A DNA stretch of 64,000 bases, taken from assembly GCF_014138435.1 (NCBI RefSeq), contig NZ_JACJIM010000003.1:496001-560000 (forward strand), in the 5' to 3' direction. How positions within the stretch are numbered: position 1 is the first letter of the stretch; each line of letters starts with the position of its first letter. The notes under the pieces were generated by a model. It made no database searches, was not told where the DNA came from, and saw nothing but the letters and a program-made list of their open reading frames with translations. Made by a program: the position numbers and the translations under genes. Positions 47,267 to 56,563 of this stretch are shown one piece after another. The stretch comes from Methylobacterium fujisawaense (GTDB lineage: Bacteria > Pseudomonadota > Alphaproteobacteria > Rhizobiales > Beijerinckiaceae).

Positions 47267-48061
47267 TTGAGCACCCTCACCCTGCGTGCGGCTCCGCCGG
47301 AGCGCCTGGACTTCCTCAACATCAACCCCGCGGCTCTGAGCCGCCTGTCGCAGGGCGAAGCCGAGCGCCTGGAGGTCGGGACCACCCGGACCGGCGTGCG
47401 CCTCGGCGACTGCTTCGCCGTCTCGTTGGACGGCTCCGACACCCTGACCCTCGAGGGCGGCCACGAGCGTCTCGACCGGGTCGGCGCCTCCCTGTCGGCG
47501 GGCACGATCCGGGTCACCGGCGATGTCGGCCAGCGCCTCGGCGCCGGCATGGCGGGCGGCCGCGTCACCGTCACAGGCCATGCCGGGCCCTATGCGGCCT
47601 CCGGCGCCACCGGCGGCACGATCACCATCGAGGGCGATGCCGGAGATTACGCCGGCGGTGCGGTCTATGCCGCCAAGGCCGGGCTCGACGGTGCGACCCT
47701 GATCATTCGCGGCACGGCCGGCGCCCATCTCGGCGACCGGATGCGGCGCGGGACGATCGTGGCCGGACGCGCGGGGGCCTTCGCGGGATCGCGCATGATC
47801 GCCGGAACCCTGGCGGCCCTCGCGGTGGGCGATCACCCCGGTCTCGGCATGCGCCGCGGAACGCTTCTCCTGGGTGCGCACGGCCGGATGGCTTCGACCT
47901 TCGTGGAGACGGGGACGCACGATCTCGTGTTCCTCCGGCTCCTGGCGAAGGCGCTGCGCGGCCTCAGCGCCGAGCATGCCGACCTGCTCGCCAAGCCGCT
48001 GCGTCGCTACTCGGGCGACCTCGCCACCATCGCCAAGGGCGAGATCTGGGTCGCGGCCTGA
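47267..48061 (+). CDS. fhcC: Formyltransferase/hydrolase complex subunit FhcC
   Basis: A 264-residue FwdC-type subunit. Its central part is a beta-helix made of glycine repeats (GQRLGAGMAGGRVTVTGHAG, GDYAGGAVYAAKAG, GAHLGDRMRRGTIVAGRAG). In the known complex this subunit holds the methylofuran arm between the two active sites. The start is TTG 47267, 3 bp after the fhcD stop, consistent with translational coupling. Confidence 0.95.
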   Translation: MSTLTLRAAPPERLDFLNINPAALSRLSQGEAERLEVGTTRTGVRLGDCFAVSLDGSDTLTLEGGHERLDRVGASLSAGTIRVTGDVGQRLGAGMAGGRVTVTGHAGPYAASGATGGTITIEGDAGDYAGGAVYAAKAGLDGATLIIRGTAGAHLGDRMRRGTIVAGRAGAFAGSRMIAGTLAALAVGDHPGLGMRRGTLLLGAHGRMASTFVETGTHDLVFLRLLAKALRGLSAEHADLLAKPLRRYSGDLATIAKGEIWVAA

Positions 48062-48145
48062 CGCCGCCTGGGCAAGGGGCGTGGACGCGTCCTATGCTCT
48101 CCGCCAAGCCGGCCCGATCGAGGCCGGCAACCCGGGGACACGCCC

Positions 48146-48352
48146 ATGTTGCTGCTGCTGTCGATCTGCCTCGTCGCCCAACCCTCGACCTGCCGCGAGG
48201 ACCGGATCGAGATGTCGTTCGAGAAAGCGAGCCCGTTCGTCTGCCTGCGCAACTCGCAGAGTGCGCTGGCGACCTGGCAGGCCGCGCATCCCGAATGGCA
48301 CGTGGAACGCTGGCGCTGCGCCGCCAAGGGCAGCCTGCCGAAGGATCTGTGA
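48146..48352 (+). CDS. Small secreted protein of unknown function
   Basis: A 68-residue protein with a short hydrophobic N-terminus (MLLLLSICLVAQPSTC) and three more-or-less conserved cysteines (STCRED, FVCLRN, WRCAAK). The aromatic pattern WQAAHPEWHVERWRC is typical of small Methylobacterium secreted or peripheral proteins. It lies between fhcC and the mxbD kinase gene. No function can be given. Confidence 0.6.
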   Translation: MLLLLSICLVAQPSTCREDRIEMSFEKASPFVCLRNSQSALATWQAAHPEWHVERWRCAAKGSLPKDL

Positions 48353-48418
48353 CGGCACCTTGGCTCAGCGGCCGGACGGTGACATGCTCGGTCCCGCATT
48401 GACGGCGCGACGACCACG

Positions 48419-50050
48419 ATGCGCTCGCTGAAGGTCCGCTTCGCCCTGTTGCTCGGGGGCACCGCCATCGTCGTGATGCTGGCGGCCGCGGCCGCGCTGG
48501 CGGCGATCGGGGCGGCGGAACGGACCGTCGACCGCACCCTCGAGGCCCAGCGTCGCCTGGAACTTCTGGCCGAGCTGTCGGGCCGCCTCACCCAGTTCGG
48601 CATGGCGGCCGTGGAGACCGTCGGCAATCCCGACGGCCAGCCCGAGGCGATGGCGATCGCCCGAGACAATGCCGACCGCGCCCTGACCACCGTGGATGAG
48701 GCGCTCGCCAAGAGCTTCCCGCCGAGCGACGACCCGGCCGACCGGATGCAGTACGCCGCCCGTACGCGCCCCATGGCCCAGCTGCGCGCGGCCCGCGCCG
48801 TCCTGGACCGGCAGGTGTCGCTGATCAGCCGCCAGACCGATCCGGAGCGGCGCCAGGACGCCATCAAGGGGGCGCTCAACGGCTTCGGCGCCATGACCGG
48901 CCAGCCCCTGTCCTTCCTGATCGAGGCCGAACGGCGCAGCATGGCCCTCGGCTCCGAGCAGGCCCGGGCGCTGTCGGAGCGCCTGCGTCTGGCCGCCGCC
49001 GCCGCGGTGGCGGCGGCTCTCGTGCTGCTGGCGATCCTCTACCGCGGCGTCACCCGGCCGACTCTGGCGCGGATCGAGGAGGTCCGCAGGGCCGCGAGCG
49101 CCATCGGCCACGGCGCCCTCGACACCCGGCTCTCCGTCGCCACGCGCGACGAACTCGGACTGCTGATGACCAACGTCAACCGCATGGCCGCCCGTCTCGC
49201 CCGGCGGGAATCGCGGGTTGCGGCCGACCGGGCGGCGCTGGAGGATACCGTGGCGGCACGCACGGCCGATCTGCGGGCCGCCAACGCCCGCCTCGAAGCC
49301 GTCGACCAATCCCGGCGCCGCTTCTTCGCCGATGTCAGCCACGAGCTGCGCACCCCCCTCACGGTCATCCTGGGCGAGTGCGACCTCGCCCTGCGCGGCG
49401 CATCCCGGGGCGCCGACCCGAATCCGGTTTTCGCGACGATCAAGAAGCGGGCGCAGCGTCTCAAGCTGCGGGTCGAGGACCTGCTGCGGGTTGCGCGCTC
49501 GGAATCCGGCGAGATCGAGTTCGACAAGCGCCGTCTGGGACTCGCTCAGCTCCTCGCGGAGGCGGTGGACAACATGAGCTCCGAAGCGGCCCGCCGTCGC
49601 GTCGGCCTCGGCCTCGATCCCGGCACCCGGGACGTCGAGTGCCTCGCCGACCGCGAATGGATCCGCCAGACCGTCGAGAGCCTCGTGGACAACGCCCTGC
49701 GTCATGCCGCCGGCCTCACCCGCGTCGAGGTCGCCCTGGCGGCGGGCCCGGGACCCGTCGGGCGGATCACCGTCACGGACGACGGTCCGGGCTTCAATGC
49801 ATCCGAAGCCGACCTGTTCGAACGTTTCAGGCGTGGATCGGGGGCGGGTCCCGACGAGACCGGGTTCGGCATCGGCCTCGCCCTGGCGCGCTGGATCGTC
49901 GAGCAGCATGGCGGCACGATTCGGCTCGGTGCCGGGCCCGACGGGCGCGGCGCCCGCGTGACCCTGGACATCCCGGCCCTCGATCCGGCATGGGATGCGG
50001 GGCCGGTCGACGGCGCGACCGGCGGGCAGGTGAAGGAGTCGGCCGCATGA
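48419..50050 (+). CDS. mxbD: Sensor histidine kinase, MxbD
   Basis: A 543-residue kinase with two membrane segments (about residues 8-30 and 191-208) flanking a periplasmic helical domain, then HAMP (about 209-262), HisKA with phospho-acceptor H308 (FADVSHELRTPL), and an ATPase domain (VDNALRH, DDGPGF, GFGIGLALARWIV). Its position directly upstream of an OmpR-type regulator and pqqA matches mxbDM of M. extorquens, a pair needed for methanol-dehydrogenase gene transcription and linked to pqq expression. The name rests on domain layout and position. Confidence 0.82.
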   Translation: MRSLKVRFALLLGGTAIVVMLAAAAALAAIGAAERTVDRTLEAQRRLELLAELSGRLTQFGMAAVETVGNPDGQPEAMAIARDNADRALTTVDEALAKSFPPSDDPADRMQYAARTRPMAQLRAARAVLDRQVSLISRQTDPERRQDAIKGALNGFGAMTGQPLSFLIEAERRSMALGSEQARALSERLRLAAAAAVAAALVLLAILYRGVTRPTLARIEEVRRAASAIGHGALDTRLSVATRDELGLLMTNVNRMAARLARRESRVAADRAALEDTVAARTADLRAANARLEAVDQSRRRFFADVSHELRTPLTVILGECDLALRGASRGADPNPVFATIKKRAQRLKLRVEDLLRVARSESGEIEFDKRRLGLAQLLAEAVDNMSSEAARRRVGLGLDPGTRDVECLADREWIRQTVESLVDNALRHAAGLTRVEVALAAGPGPVGRITVTDDGPGFNASEADLFERFRRGSGAGPDETGFGIGLALARWIVEQHGGTIRLGAGPDGRGARVTLDIPALDPAWDAGPVDGATGGQVKESAA

Positions 50051-50751
50051 CGCGGATCCTGATCGTCGAGGACGACATCGACATCCGCGGCCTTCTGGCT
50101 CGGGGCCTGGAAGCCGAGGGATTTGAAGTCGGGACGGCAGCCTGCGTGGACGAGGCGCTCAAGGCCGCCCACGATCCGGCCCCCGGCGCCGTGCTCCTCG
50201 ACATCAACCTCCCGGACGGGTCGGGGCACGACGTCTGCCGCTCCCTGCGGGAGGGCGGCTTTCCCGGGGCGATCCTGTTCCTCTCCGCCCGGGACGAGAT
50301 TCGTGACCGGGCTGAAGGGCTGGCGCTCGGCGCCGACGACTACATCATCAAACCCTTCGAGTTCGACGAGCTGGTCGCCCGCCTGCGGACCCATCTGATG
50401 CGGCGCGAGCAGGCGGAGGCACCGCGGTCGCGCATCACCGTCGGCAAGCTGATGCTGGACCTCGAGACCCGGCAGGCCAGCTGCGGCGAGGCCAGCGCCC
50501 GCCTCACCCCCCGCGAGGCCGACCTGCTCGGCATGTTGATGGAGAACATCGGCAAGCCGGTCTCCCGAGCCGATATCTTCGACCGACTCTGGGCCAGCCA
50601 GGGTGGCCTCTCGCTCAACGTGGTCGACGTCTATATCGGCTATCTGCGCTCGAAGATGGCCGATTTCGTCCGCTACGGCGGTCCCGGCCTGGTCACGGTG
50701 CGTGGCAAGGGATTCATGCTCGAACTGCGCGGTCCCGACTTTCGACAGTGA
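50047..50751 (+). CDS. mxbM: OmpR-family response regulator, MxbM
   Basis: A 234-residue regulator with a receiver domain (acidic pocket VEDDID; phosphorylated D52 in LLDINLPDGSG; switch lysine in YIIKPFEF) and a C-terminal winged helix (LTPREADLLGMLM ... VDVYIGYLRSK ... VRGKGFML). The ATG overlaps the kinase stop (ATGA). OmpR-family proteins bind tandem direct repeats of about 10-11 bp, and such a repeat lies just before pqqA 160 bp downstream. Confidence 0.85.
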   Translation: MTRILIVEDDIDIRGLLARGLEAEGFEVGTAACVDEALKAAHDPAPGAVLLDINLPDGSGHDVCRSLREGGFPGAILFLSARDEIRDRAEGLALGADDYIIKPFEFDELVARLRTHLMRREQAEAPRSRITVGKLMLDLETRQASCGEASARLTPREADLLGMLMENIGKPVSRADIFDRLWASQGGLSLNVVDVYIGYLRSKMADFVRYGGPGLVTVRGKGFMLELRGPDFRQ

Positions 50752-50913
50752 GCCACTGTACTTTAGTCGCAGGGCGGCGCGTTTCGTGATGGTTTCCGGG
50801 CGTTTAGGAAGTCTCTCACGAAAAATTTGGGAGGATCCGGCAACTTAGTGCTTGTAGCCCGCGCCTGAATCGTCGATACCTCTCCCGCGCCAGAAATGAG
50901 AGCGCCATCAGTG

Positions 50914-50935
50914 TCTTAGGGTCCTCTTAGGATCC
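50914..50935. promoter_or_regulatory. Tandem 11-bp direct repeat upstream of pqqA
   Basis: Two adjacent units, tcttagggtcc (50914-50924) and tcttaggatcc (50925-50935), identical at 10 of 11 positions. The repeat ends 40 bp before the pqqA ATG. The period suits an OmpR/PhoB-type regulator such as the neighbouring MxbM. Regulator binding is inference. Confidence 0.55.
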
Positions 50936-50975
50936 GCGTGACGCTCGGTGAAGATATCGCCTGAGGAGAAACACC

Positions 50976-51065
50976 ATGAAGTGGGCTGCCCCGATCGTGT
51001 CCGAGATCTGCGTCGGCATGGAAGTGACGAGCTACGAGTCGGCTGAGATCGACACCTTCAACTGA
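50976..51065 (+). CDS. pqqA: PQQ precursor peptide PqqA
   Basis: A 29-residue ribosomal peptide, too short for routine gene calling. Glutamate 16 and tyrosine 20 (GMEVTSYESAEIDTF) are the residues joined to form pyrroloquinoline quinone. The start ATG follows GAGGAG by six bases. It is followed by pqqB after 32 bp. It looks the same in length and key residues as PqqA of M. extorquens. Confidence 0.97.
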   Translation: MKWAAPIVSEICVGMEVTSYESAEIDTFN

Positions 51066-51097
51066 GTTTTACGGACCGGGGATCTCGGGAGCCGCAC

Positions 51098-51997
51098 ATG
51101 CGCGTCGTGATCCTCGGTTCTGCGGCTGGCGGCGGCCTTCCCCAGTGGAATTGCCGCTGCCCCATCTGTTCGCTGGCACGGTCCGAACCGGACCGGGTAC
51201 GCCCCCGGACCCAGTCGAGTATCGCGGTCTCCGCCGACGGGTCTGATTGGCTGCTCATCAATGCCTCGCCGGACATCCGGCAACAGCTCTTCGACAATGC
51301 GCAGATGCACCCGCGCGAGGGCCTGCGCCATTCGCCGATCAAGGCGGTGCTGCTGACGAACGGGGATGTCGACCACGTTGCGGGTCTCCTGACCCTCCGC
51401 GAAGGCCAGCCCTACACGCTCTACGGCACCCGCGGCATCCTCGAATCGGTGAATGCCAATCGCGTGTTCGACGTGATGGCCGAGGGCGTGGTCGACCGCC
51501 AGCCGATCGGGATGGATCAGCGTTTCGAGCCCCTGCCCGGCCTGTCGGTCACCCTCTTCCCCGTTCCCGGCAAGGTGCCGCTCTGGCTCGAGGACGAGAC
51601 CCTGGAGATCGGCGCCGAGACCGAGACGACGGTCGGCGCATTGATCGAGGCCGGTGGCCGGCGCCTCGCCTACATCCCCGGCTGTGCCCGGGTGACGGAC
51701 GGGCTGCGCGCCCGCATCGCCGGCGTGGACGCGCTGCTGTTCGACGGCACCGTCCTGCACGACGACGACATGATCCGGGCGGGCGTCGGCACCAAGACCG
51801 GCTGGCGCATGGGCCATGTGCCGATGCGCGGTGAGAACGGCTCGATCGACGCCCTGGGTTCCGTCGAGATCGGGCGCCGTATCTTCGTGCACATCAACAA
51901 CACCAATCCGGTCCTGGTCGAAGGCTCTCCGGAACGGGCGGATGTCGAGGCCGCCGGCTGGACCGTAGCCCATGACGGCCTGAGCCTGTCGCTTTGA
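51098..51997 (+). CDS. pqqB: PQQ biosynthesis protein PqqB
   Basis: A 299-residue metallo-beta-lactamase-fold protein. The N-terminal loop GGGLPQWNCRCPICSLAR holds the cysteine site, and NGDVDHVAGLL gives the metal-site histidine region. PqqB is thought to hydroxylate a tyrosine in the PQQ precursor. Length is standard. Confidence 0.97.
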   Translation: MRVVILGSAAGGGLPQWNCRCPICSLARSEPDRVRPRTQSSIAVSADGSDWLLINASPDIRQQLFDNAQMHPREGLRHSPIKAVLLTNGDVDHVAGLLTLREGQPYTLYGTRGILESVNANRVFDVMAEGVVDRQPIGMDQRFEPLPGLSVTLFPVPGKVPLWLEDETLEIGAETETTVGALIEAGGRRLAYIPGCARVTDGLRARIAGVDALLFDGTVLHDDDMIRAGVGTKTGWRMGHVPMRGENGSIDALGSVEIGRRIFVHINNTNPVLVEGSPERADVEAAGWTVAHDGLSLSL

Positions 51998-52349
51998 GGC
52001 TGTGACGACAGTGGAGCGCACGTAGAATCCGGTCGACCCCTTCCGCATCCTCATCCTGAGGCGTCCGAGGAGGACTCCGTCGCGGCATCGCCGCGCCCCA
52101 GGCTGGGGTCGAACGTTGAGTCTCCGTCGCATCGGGCGAGGTGCCTCGGCGACCGAGAGGTTGGACGGATTTCGTACGCGCCCTGTGTCGCAGGTGCTGG
52201 CCGCGCGAATGGGGCACGCGTCCGGGTCATCCGGTTGGGCCTGGAAGCCGCCGGCACTATATTGTCGTTGAAGCACGGCATTCGCCCCGTTGCCGAGGGC
52301 GGAACGACCGCACAGGAAACGCGACCCGAGGACGGACGCCGGAAACGCC
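51998..52349. other. Gap inside the pqq operon with internal promoter
   Basis: 352 bp separate pqqB from pqqCD, unusually wide within this otherwise tight operon. A good promoter-like pair is listed at 52235-52263. The first half contains a partial palindrome around tcctcatcctgaggcg (near 52045-52065). No gene is supported. Confidence 0.6.
52235..52263 (+). promoter_or_regulatory. Sigma-70-like promoter ahead of pqqCD
   Basis: ttgggc (52235-52240) and tatatt (52258-52263) with 17-bp spacing. The tatatt hexamer stands out in a high-GC background. It would give a leader of about 80 bases to the pqqCD ATG at 52350. Confidence 0.5.
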
Positions 52350-53432
52350 ATGAACGCAGTCTTCCCGACCCCCGACACCGCCGACAGCCAGCGTCTCCTG
52401 AGCCCCGCGGAGCTGGAAGCCGCCCTGCGCGACATCGGCGCGCGCCGGTACCACAACCTGCATCCGTTCCACCGCCTGCTCCATGACGGCAAATTGTCGA
52501 AGGATCAGGTCCGGGCCTGGGCCTTGAACCGCTACTACTACCAGGCGATGATTCCGGTGAAGGATGCCGCCGTGCTGGCGCGCATGACCGACGCGTCGCT
52601 GCGGCGGATCTGGCGCCAGCGCATCGTCGACCATGACGGCGACCACGAGGGTGACGGCGGTATCGAGCGTTGGCTGAAGCTCGCCGAGGGCGTGGGCTTC
52701 GACCGCGACTACGTCCTGTCGACCCGCGGCATTCTCTCGGCCACGAAGTTCTCGGTCGAGGCCTATGTGCATTTCGTCACCGAGAAGACGCTCCTGGAGG
52801 CGATCGCCTCGTCGCTGACCGAGATGTTCTCGCCGACGATCATCTCGGAGCGTGTCGCCGGGATGCTGAAGAACTATGACTTCATCACCAAGGAGACGCT
52901 GGCGTATTTCGACAAGCGTCTCACCCAGGCGCCGCGGGATGCCGATTTCGCCCTGGACTACGTCAAGCAGCACGCGACCACGCCGGAGCTGCAGCGGAAG
53001 GCCATGGCGGCGCTGACGTTCAAGTGCAACGTCCTCTGGACGCAGCTCGACGCCCTGTACTTCGCCTACGTTTCCCCCGGGATGGTCCCCCCGGACGCGT
53101 GGCAACCGGGCGAAGGCCTCGTGAACGAGGCATCTCCGGCCCGGGTTGGCGGGAACCGGAAGATGGCTGCCGGCGACCGTCCGCGGCTGCCGCGCGGCGT
53201 CCGGCTGCGCAACGACGAAACCCGCGGCAAGTGGGTTCTGCTCGCCCCCGAGCGCACCTTCGATCTCGACGACAACGCCGTCGCGGTGCTCAAGCTCGTG
53301 GACGGCGCGCGCAGCGTCGCCGACATCGCGGACGAGCTCGGAAAGACGTACGCGGCCGAGCCGCGGGCCATTGAGGCCGACATCCTGGTGATGCTCGACG
53401 GCCTCGCGGAGAAACGGGTTCTTGAGCGATGA
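52350..53432 (+). CDS. pqqCD: Fused PQQ biosynthesis protein PqqCD
   Basis: A 360-residue fusion. Residues 1-250 are PqqC, the cofactor-less oxygenase that performs the final oxidation of the precursor ([55 protein letters not shown]). Residues about 275-360 are PqqD, the peptide chaperone that presents PqqA to PqqE ([20 protein letters not shown]). A linker joins them. The C/D fusion is typical of Methylobacterium. The gene overlaps pqqE by 4 bp. Confidence 0.96.
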   Translation: MNAVFPTPDTADSQRLLSPAELEAALRDIGARRYHNLHPFHRLLHDGKLSKDQVRAWALNRYYYQAMIPVKDAAVLARMTDASLRRIWRQRIVDHDGDHEGDGGIERWLKLAEGVGFDRDYVLSTRGILSATKFSVEAYVHFVTEKTLLEAIASSLTEMFSPTIISERVAGMLKNYDFITKETLAYFDKRLTQAPRDADFALDYVKQHATTPELQRKAMAALTFKCNVLWTQLDALYFAYVSPGMVPPDAWQPGEGLVNEASPARVGGNRKMAAGDRPRLPRGVRLRNDETRGKWVLLAPERTFDLDDNAVAVLKLVDGARSVADIADELGKTYAAEPRAIEADILVMLDGLAEKRVLER

Positions 53433-54574
53433 ATGCGCTGACGCCGAACCGGCCCGATGCGCCGGCCCCGGTGGGTCTGCTCGCTGAGCTGACCCATCGC
53501 TGCCCGCTGCGCTGCCCCTATTGCTCGAATCCGCTGGAACTCGACCGCCGGTCGGGCGAGCTCGACACGCAGACGTGGAAGCGCGTGCTCGGGGAGGCCG
53601 CGGCCCTCGGCGTCCTGCACGTGCACCTGTCCGGCGGCGAGCCGACGGCACGCAACGACATCGTCGAGATCACCAAGACCTGCGCCGATCTCGGCCTCTA
53701 CTCGAACCTGATCACCTCCGGCGTCGGCGGGGCGCTCGCGAAGCTCCAGGCGCTCTACGATGTCGGGCTCGACCACGTGCAGCTCTCGGTGCAGGGCGTC
53801 GACGCGCAGAATGCCGAGAAGATCGGCGGACTCAAGAACGCCCAGCCGCAGAAGTTCGAGTTCGCCGCCAAGGTTGTCGAACTCGGCCTGCCCCTGACGC
53901 TGAATTCGGTGATTCACCGCGGCAACATCCACGAGGTGGCGGGCTTCATCGACCTCGCGGTGAAGATGGGCGCCAAGCGGCTCGAGGTGGCGCACACGCA
54001 GTATTACGGCTGGGCCTACGTCAACCGCGCGGCGCTGATGCCCGACAAGGCGCAGGTGGACGAGTCGATCCGGATCGTCGAGGCAGCCCGGGAGCGCCTG
54101 AAGGGCCAGCTCGTCATCGACCTCGTCGTACCGGACTATTATGCGAAATATCCCAAGGCCTGCGCGGGCGGCTGGGGCCGCAAGCTGATGAACGTGACGC
54201 CCCAGGGCAAGGTCCTCCCCTGCCACGCGGCAGAGACGATCCCGGGGCTGGAATTCTGGAACGTCAACGATCACGCGCTGGGCGAGATCTGGCGCGACTC
54301 GCCCGCCTTCACCGCCTATCGCGGCACCGACTGGATGAAGGAGCCTTGTCGCTCCTGCGACCGGCGCGAGAAGGACTGGGGCGGTTGCCGCTGTCAGGCC
54401 CTGGCCCTTGCCGGGGACGCGGCCGCCACCGATCCTGCCTGCTCGCTCTCCCCGCTCCACGCCAAGGTGCGGGCCCTTGCCGCGGAGGAAGCTGCGGAAA
54501 ACCCGCCGGATTACATTTATCGGACGATCGGCAGCAACGTTCGGTCGCCGCTCAAGGAGGAAGTCCACTCGTGA
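53429..54574 (+). CDS. pqqE: Radical SAM PqqA peptide cyclase PqqE
   Basis: A 381-residue radical SAM enzyme that forms the Glu-Tyr carbon-carbon bond in PqqA. The SAM cluster motif is C25-x3-C29-x2-C32 ([10 protein letters not shown]). The SPASM region near the C-terminus has cysteines for auxiliary clusters ([40 protein letters not shown]). It overlaps pqqCD by ATGA at the front and the next gene by GTGA at the end. Confidence 0.97.
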   Translation: MNALTPNRPDAPAPVGLLAELTHRCPLRCPYCSNPLELDRRSGELDTQTWKRVLGEAAALGVLHVHLSGGEPTARNDIVEITKTCADLGLYSNLITSGVGGALAKLQALYDVGLDHVQLSVQGVDAQNAEKIGGLKNAQPQKFEFAAKVVELGLPLTLNSVIHRGNIHEVAGFIDLAVKMGAKRLEVAHTQYYGWAYVNRAALMPDKAQVDESIRIVEAARERLKGQLVIDLVVPDYYAKYPKACAGGWGRKLMNVTPQGKVLPCHAAETIPGLEFWNVNDHALGEIWRDSPAFTAYRGTDWMKEPCRSCDRREKDWGGCRCQALALAGDAAATDPACSLSPLHAKVRALAAEEAAENPPDYIYRTIGSNVRSPLKEEVHS

Positions 54575-55296
54575 GAGGTCTTGTCGTAAAGGGTCTTGCT
54601 ACGACGTCCGTCGCGCTCGGGCTGGCCGTGCTGCCGGCCCTCGCCGAGGATGCGTCGAAGCCCGCCATCGTGACCCAGGCCAACGCGGCCGCTGCGCCGT
54701 CCGCCGCGGATCTGCTGTTTGACCAGCCGCATATGAAGAATGCGGCGCCGGGGTCGACGCTGACCTATGATTATCTGCGCCGTTCGGGCATCGCGAAGGG
54801 GCCGTTCGGGGCACCGCTGGAAGACACGGTCCAGCTGAAGGTCGAGCCCGGAAAGAGCGCGGAAGGCCGGGATATCAGCGTCGTGATGTTTTCCGGGCTG
54901 AACCGTGTGCCGGCCGGCCCGTTCGAGGACATGGCGGGTAACCCGATCGTCTCCCTGTTCCTGGAGAACCACCTGCGTGGCTTGGCCAAGGTGTTGGAGG
55001 CCAATCCGCGCTACCTCAAGCTCGCCATCCGCAAGGGTCTGCGTGAGAAGGCGACCGTGACGCCGACGAAGGTGACGGTCGGCGGCCGCGAAGTCGACGG
55101 CTGGCGCGTGGTAACGAAGCCCTTTCAGGGCGACTCCATGGCGCAGCGCATGCGCGGCCTGGACGACATGACCTATACCTTCGTCACTGCCCCGTCCGTC
55201 CCGGGTGAGATCGTCTCGATCGAGGCGTCGTCGAAGAGCGCGGATGGCGGTGAGTTGCTTGAGGAGAAGCTGAACTATGATCAGAAGGCTGGCTGA
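54571..55296 (+). CDS. Secreted protein of unknown function, coupled to pqqE
   Basis: A 241-residue protein with a signal peptide (residues 1-25, ending ALAED). GTG 54571 overlaps the pqqE stop by 4 bp and has a strong AAGGAGG ten bases upstream. The mature part is predicted soluble and basic with no cysteines and no motif I recognise ([49 protein letters not shown]). The position suggests a periplasmic role tied to PQQ or its enzymes; this is inference from context. Confidence 0.8.
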   Translation: MRGLVVKGLATTSVALGLAVLPALAEDASKPAIVTQANAAAAPSAADLLFDQPHMKNAAPGSTLTYDYLRRSGIAKGPFGAPLEDTVQLKVEPGKSAEGRDISVVMFSGLNRVPAGPFEDMAGNPIVSLFLENHLRGLAKVLEANPRYLKLAIRKGLREKATVTPTKVTVGGREVDGWRVVTKPFQGDSMAQRMRGLDDMTYTFVTAPSVPGEIVSIEASSKSADGGELLEEKLNYDQKAG

Positions 55297-55639
55297 ACGG
55301 GGCGCCCTGGCTGCCCTCGCCCTGACGCTGTCGGGCCTGGCCGGCTGGGCCGCCGAGGAGAACGATTACCCGACCGACGCGCGGGTCGATTACGTGTTCG
55401 GCTGCATGGCCGCCAACGGCCAGACTCGCGAGAGCCTGCAGAAATGCTCCTGCTCGCTCGACCAGCTCGCCGCGATCCTGCCGTACGACAAGTACGTCCA
55501 GGCGAGCACCATCCTGTCGATGCGGCAGGGCATCGGCAACCGGGCGAACGAGTTCAAGTCGACCAAAATCTTCGACGACAAGGTGGCGGACCTGCGCCGC
55601 GCCCAGGCCGAAGCCGAGATTCGCTGCTATCACGGCTGA
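55277..55639 (+). CDS. Small cysteine-containing secreted protein, coupled to preceding gene
   Basis: A 120-residue protein with a signal peptide (residues 1-26, ending GWAAEE) and four cysteines in the mature part (VFGCMAANG, LQKCSCSLDQL, EIRCYHG). It overlaps the preceding gene by 20 bp. The CSCSLDQL segment resembles small periplasmic proteins that accompany PQQ or c-type redox systems, but no heme CxxCH is present. Function unknown. A hairpin follows directly. Confidence 0.78.
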   Translation: MIRRLAERGALAALALTLSGLAGWAAEENDYPTDARVDYVFGCMAANGQTRESLQKCSCSLDQLAAILPYDKYVQASTILSMRQGIGNRANEFKSTKIFDDKVADLRRAQAEAEIRCYHG

Positions 55640-55647
55640 GTTGCGAG

Positions 55648-55674
55648 GCGAGGCCGGCGTTGCGCCGGCCTCGC
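55648..55674 (+). terminator. Strong hairpin at end of the pqq operon
   Basis: Arms gcgaggccggcg (55648-55659) and cgccggcctcgc (55663-55674), a perfect 12-bp stem with a ttg loop. It starts 9 bases after the last pqq-operon stop. There is no T run, so it may be a rho-aided terminator or an mRNA-stabilising structure. Confidence 0.6.
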
Positions 55675-55706
55675 GATTCGCGCACACCGGCTCCCGAACC
55701 GCGCTC

Positions 55707-56561
55707 GTGAACGGGACCCGCACCGTGACACCCTCCTCCAGCCTGTCCGCTCTGCTGCCTGCTCTGGGCGGCCGCACGCTGGTCATGGGCATCCTCAACG
55801 TCACGCCCGATTCCTTCTCGGACGGTGGGTTGTTCGCCGGGGAGGCCGAAGCCGTGGCCCAGGCCGAGCGCCTCGTCGCAGAGGGCGCGGCGATACTCGA
55901 CATCGGTGGGGAGTCCACCCGGCCCGGTCACGTTCCGGTCCCGGCCGAGGAGGAGCAGGCGCGCGTCCTGCCGGTGATCCGGGCAATCGCGCCCCGTCTG
56001 CCGGTGCCGATCTCCATCGACACCTACAAGGCGTCCACGGCCCGCCTCGCGCTGGAGGCCGGTGCCCGGATCGTGAATGACGTCTGGGGGCTCCAGCGTG
56101 AGCCCGACATCGCCTCCGTGGCGGCGGCACACGGCGCGCCCGTGATCATCATGCACAACCGGGAAACGATCGACCCGGATCTCGACATCGTGGCCGACAT
56201 GCTCGCCTTCTTCGAGCGGTCCCTCACCATCGCCCATCGCGCCGGCCTCGCCGATTCCGAGATCGTGCTCGACCCGGGTGTCGGCTTCGGCAAGAGCTGG
56301 AACCAGCATCTCGAGGCGCTGCGGCGGCTGCCCGAGATCCGCGCCCTCGGGTTTCCGGTCCTGGTCGGTGTTTCCCGCAAGTCGCTTCTCGGACGCCTGC
56401 ATGATCGCGAGACCCGGCCGGCGGACCGTCTCACCGGCTCCCTCGCGGCCCACGCCGTCGCGGCGACGCTCGGTGCCGACATCGTGCGCGTGCATGACGT
56501 TGCGGCGCATGTCGACGCGATGCGCGTCGTCGATGCCGTGATGCGGCCGGAGGCGCGCTGA
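55707..56561 (+). CDS. folP: Dihydropteroate synthase FolP
   Basis: About 284 residues. The enzyme joins p-aminobenzoate and the pterin diphosphate in folate synthesis. Motifs are VMGILNVTPDSFSDGG, DIGGESTRPG, NDVWGLQ and VGVSRKSLLGR. GTG 55707 is chosen because it lies after the operon-end hairpin; GTG 55725 is an alternative, and the TTG at 55641 would place the hairpin inside the gene. folB starts 2 bp after the stop. Confidence 0.92.
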   Translation: MNGTRTVTPSSSLSALLPALGGRTLVMGILNVTPDSFSDGGLFAGEAEAVAQAERLVAEGAAILDIGGESTRPGHVPVPAEEEQARVLPVIRAIAPRLPVPISIDTYKASTARLALEAGARIVNDVWGLQREPDIASVAAAHGAPVIIMHNRETIDPDLDIVADMLAFFERSLTIAHRAGLADSEIVLDPGVGFGKSWNQHLEALRRLPEIRALGFPVLVGVSRKSLLGRLHDRETRPADRLTGSLAAHAVAATLGADIVRVHDVAAHVDAMRVVDAVMRPEAR

Positions 56562-56563
56562 GC

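Noticed and set aside
55641..55706. Upstream TTG start for folP
   Set aside because: It would place the 12-bp operon-end hairpin inside the coding region and add a non-conserved N-terminus.
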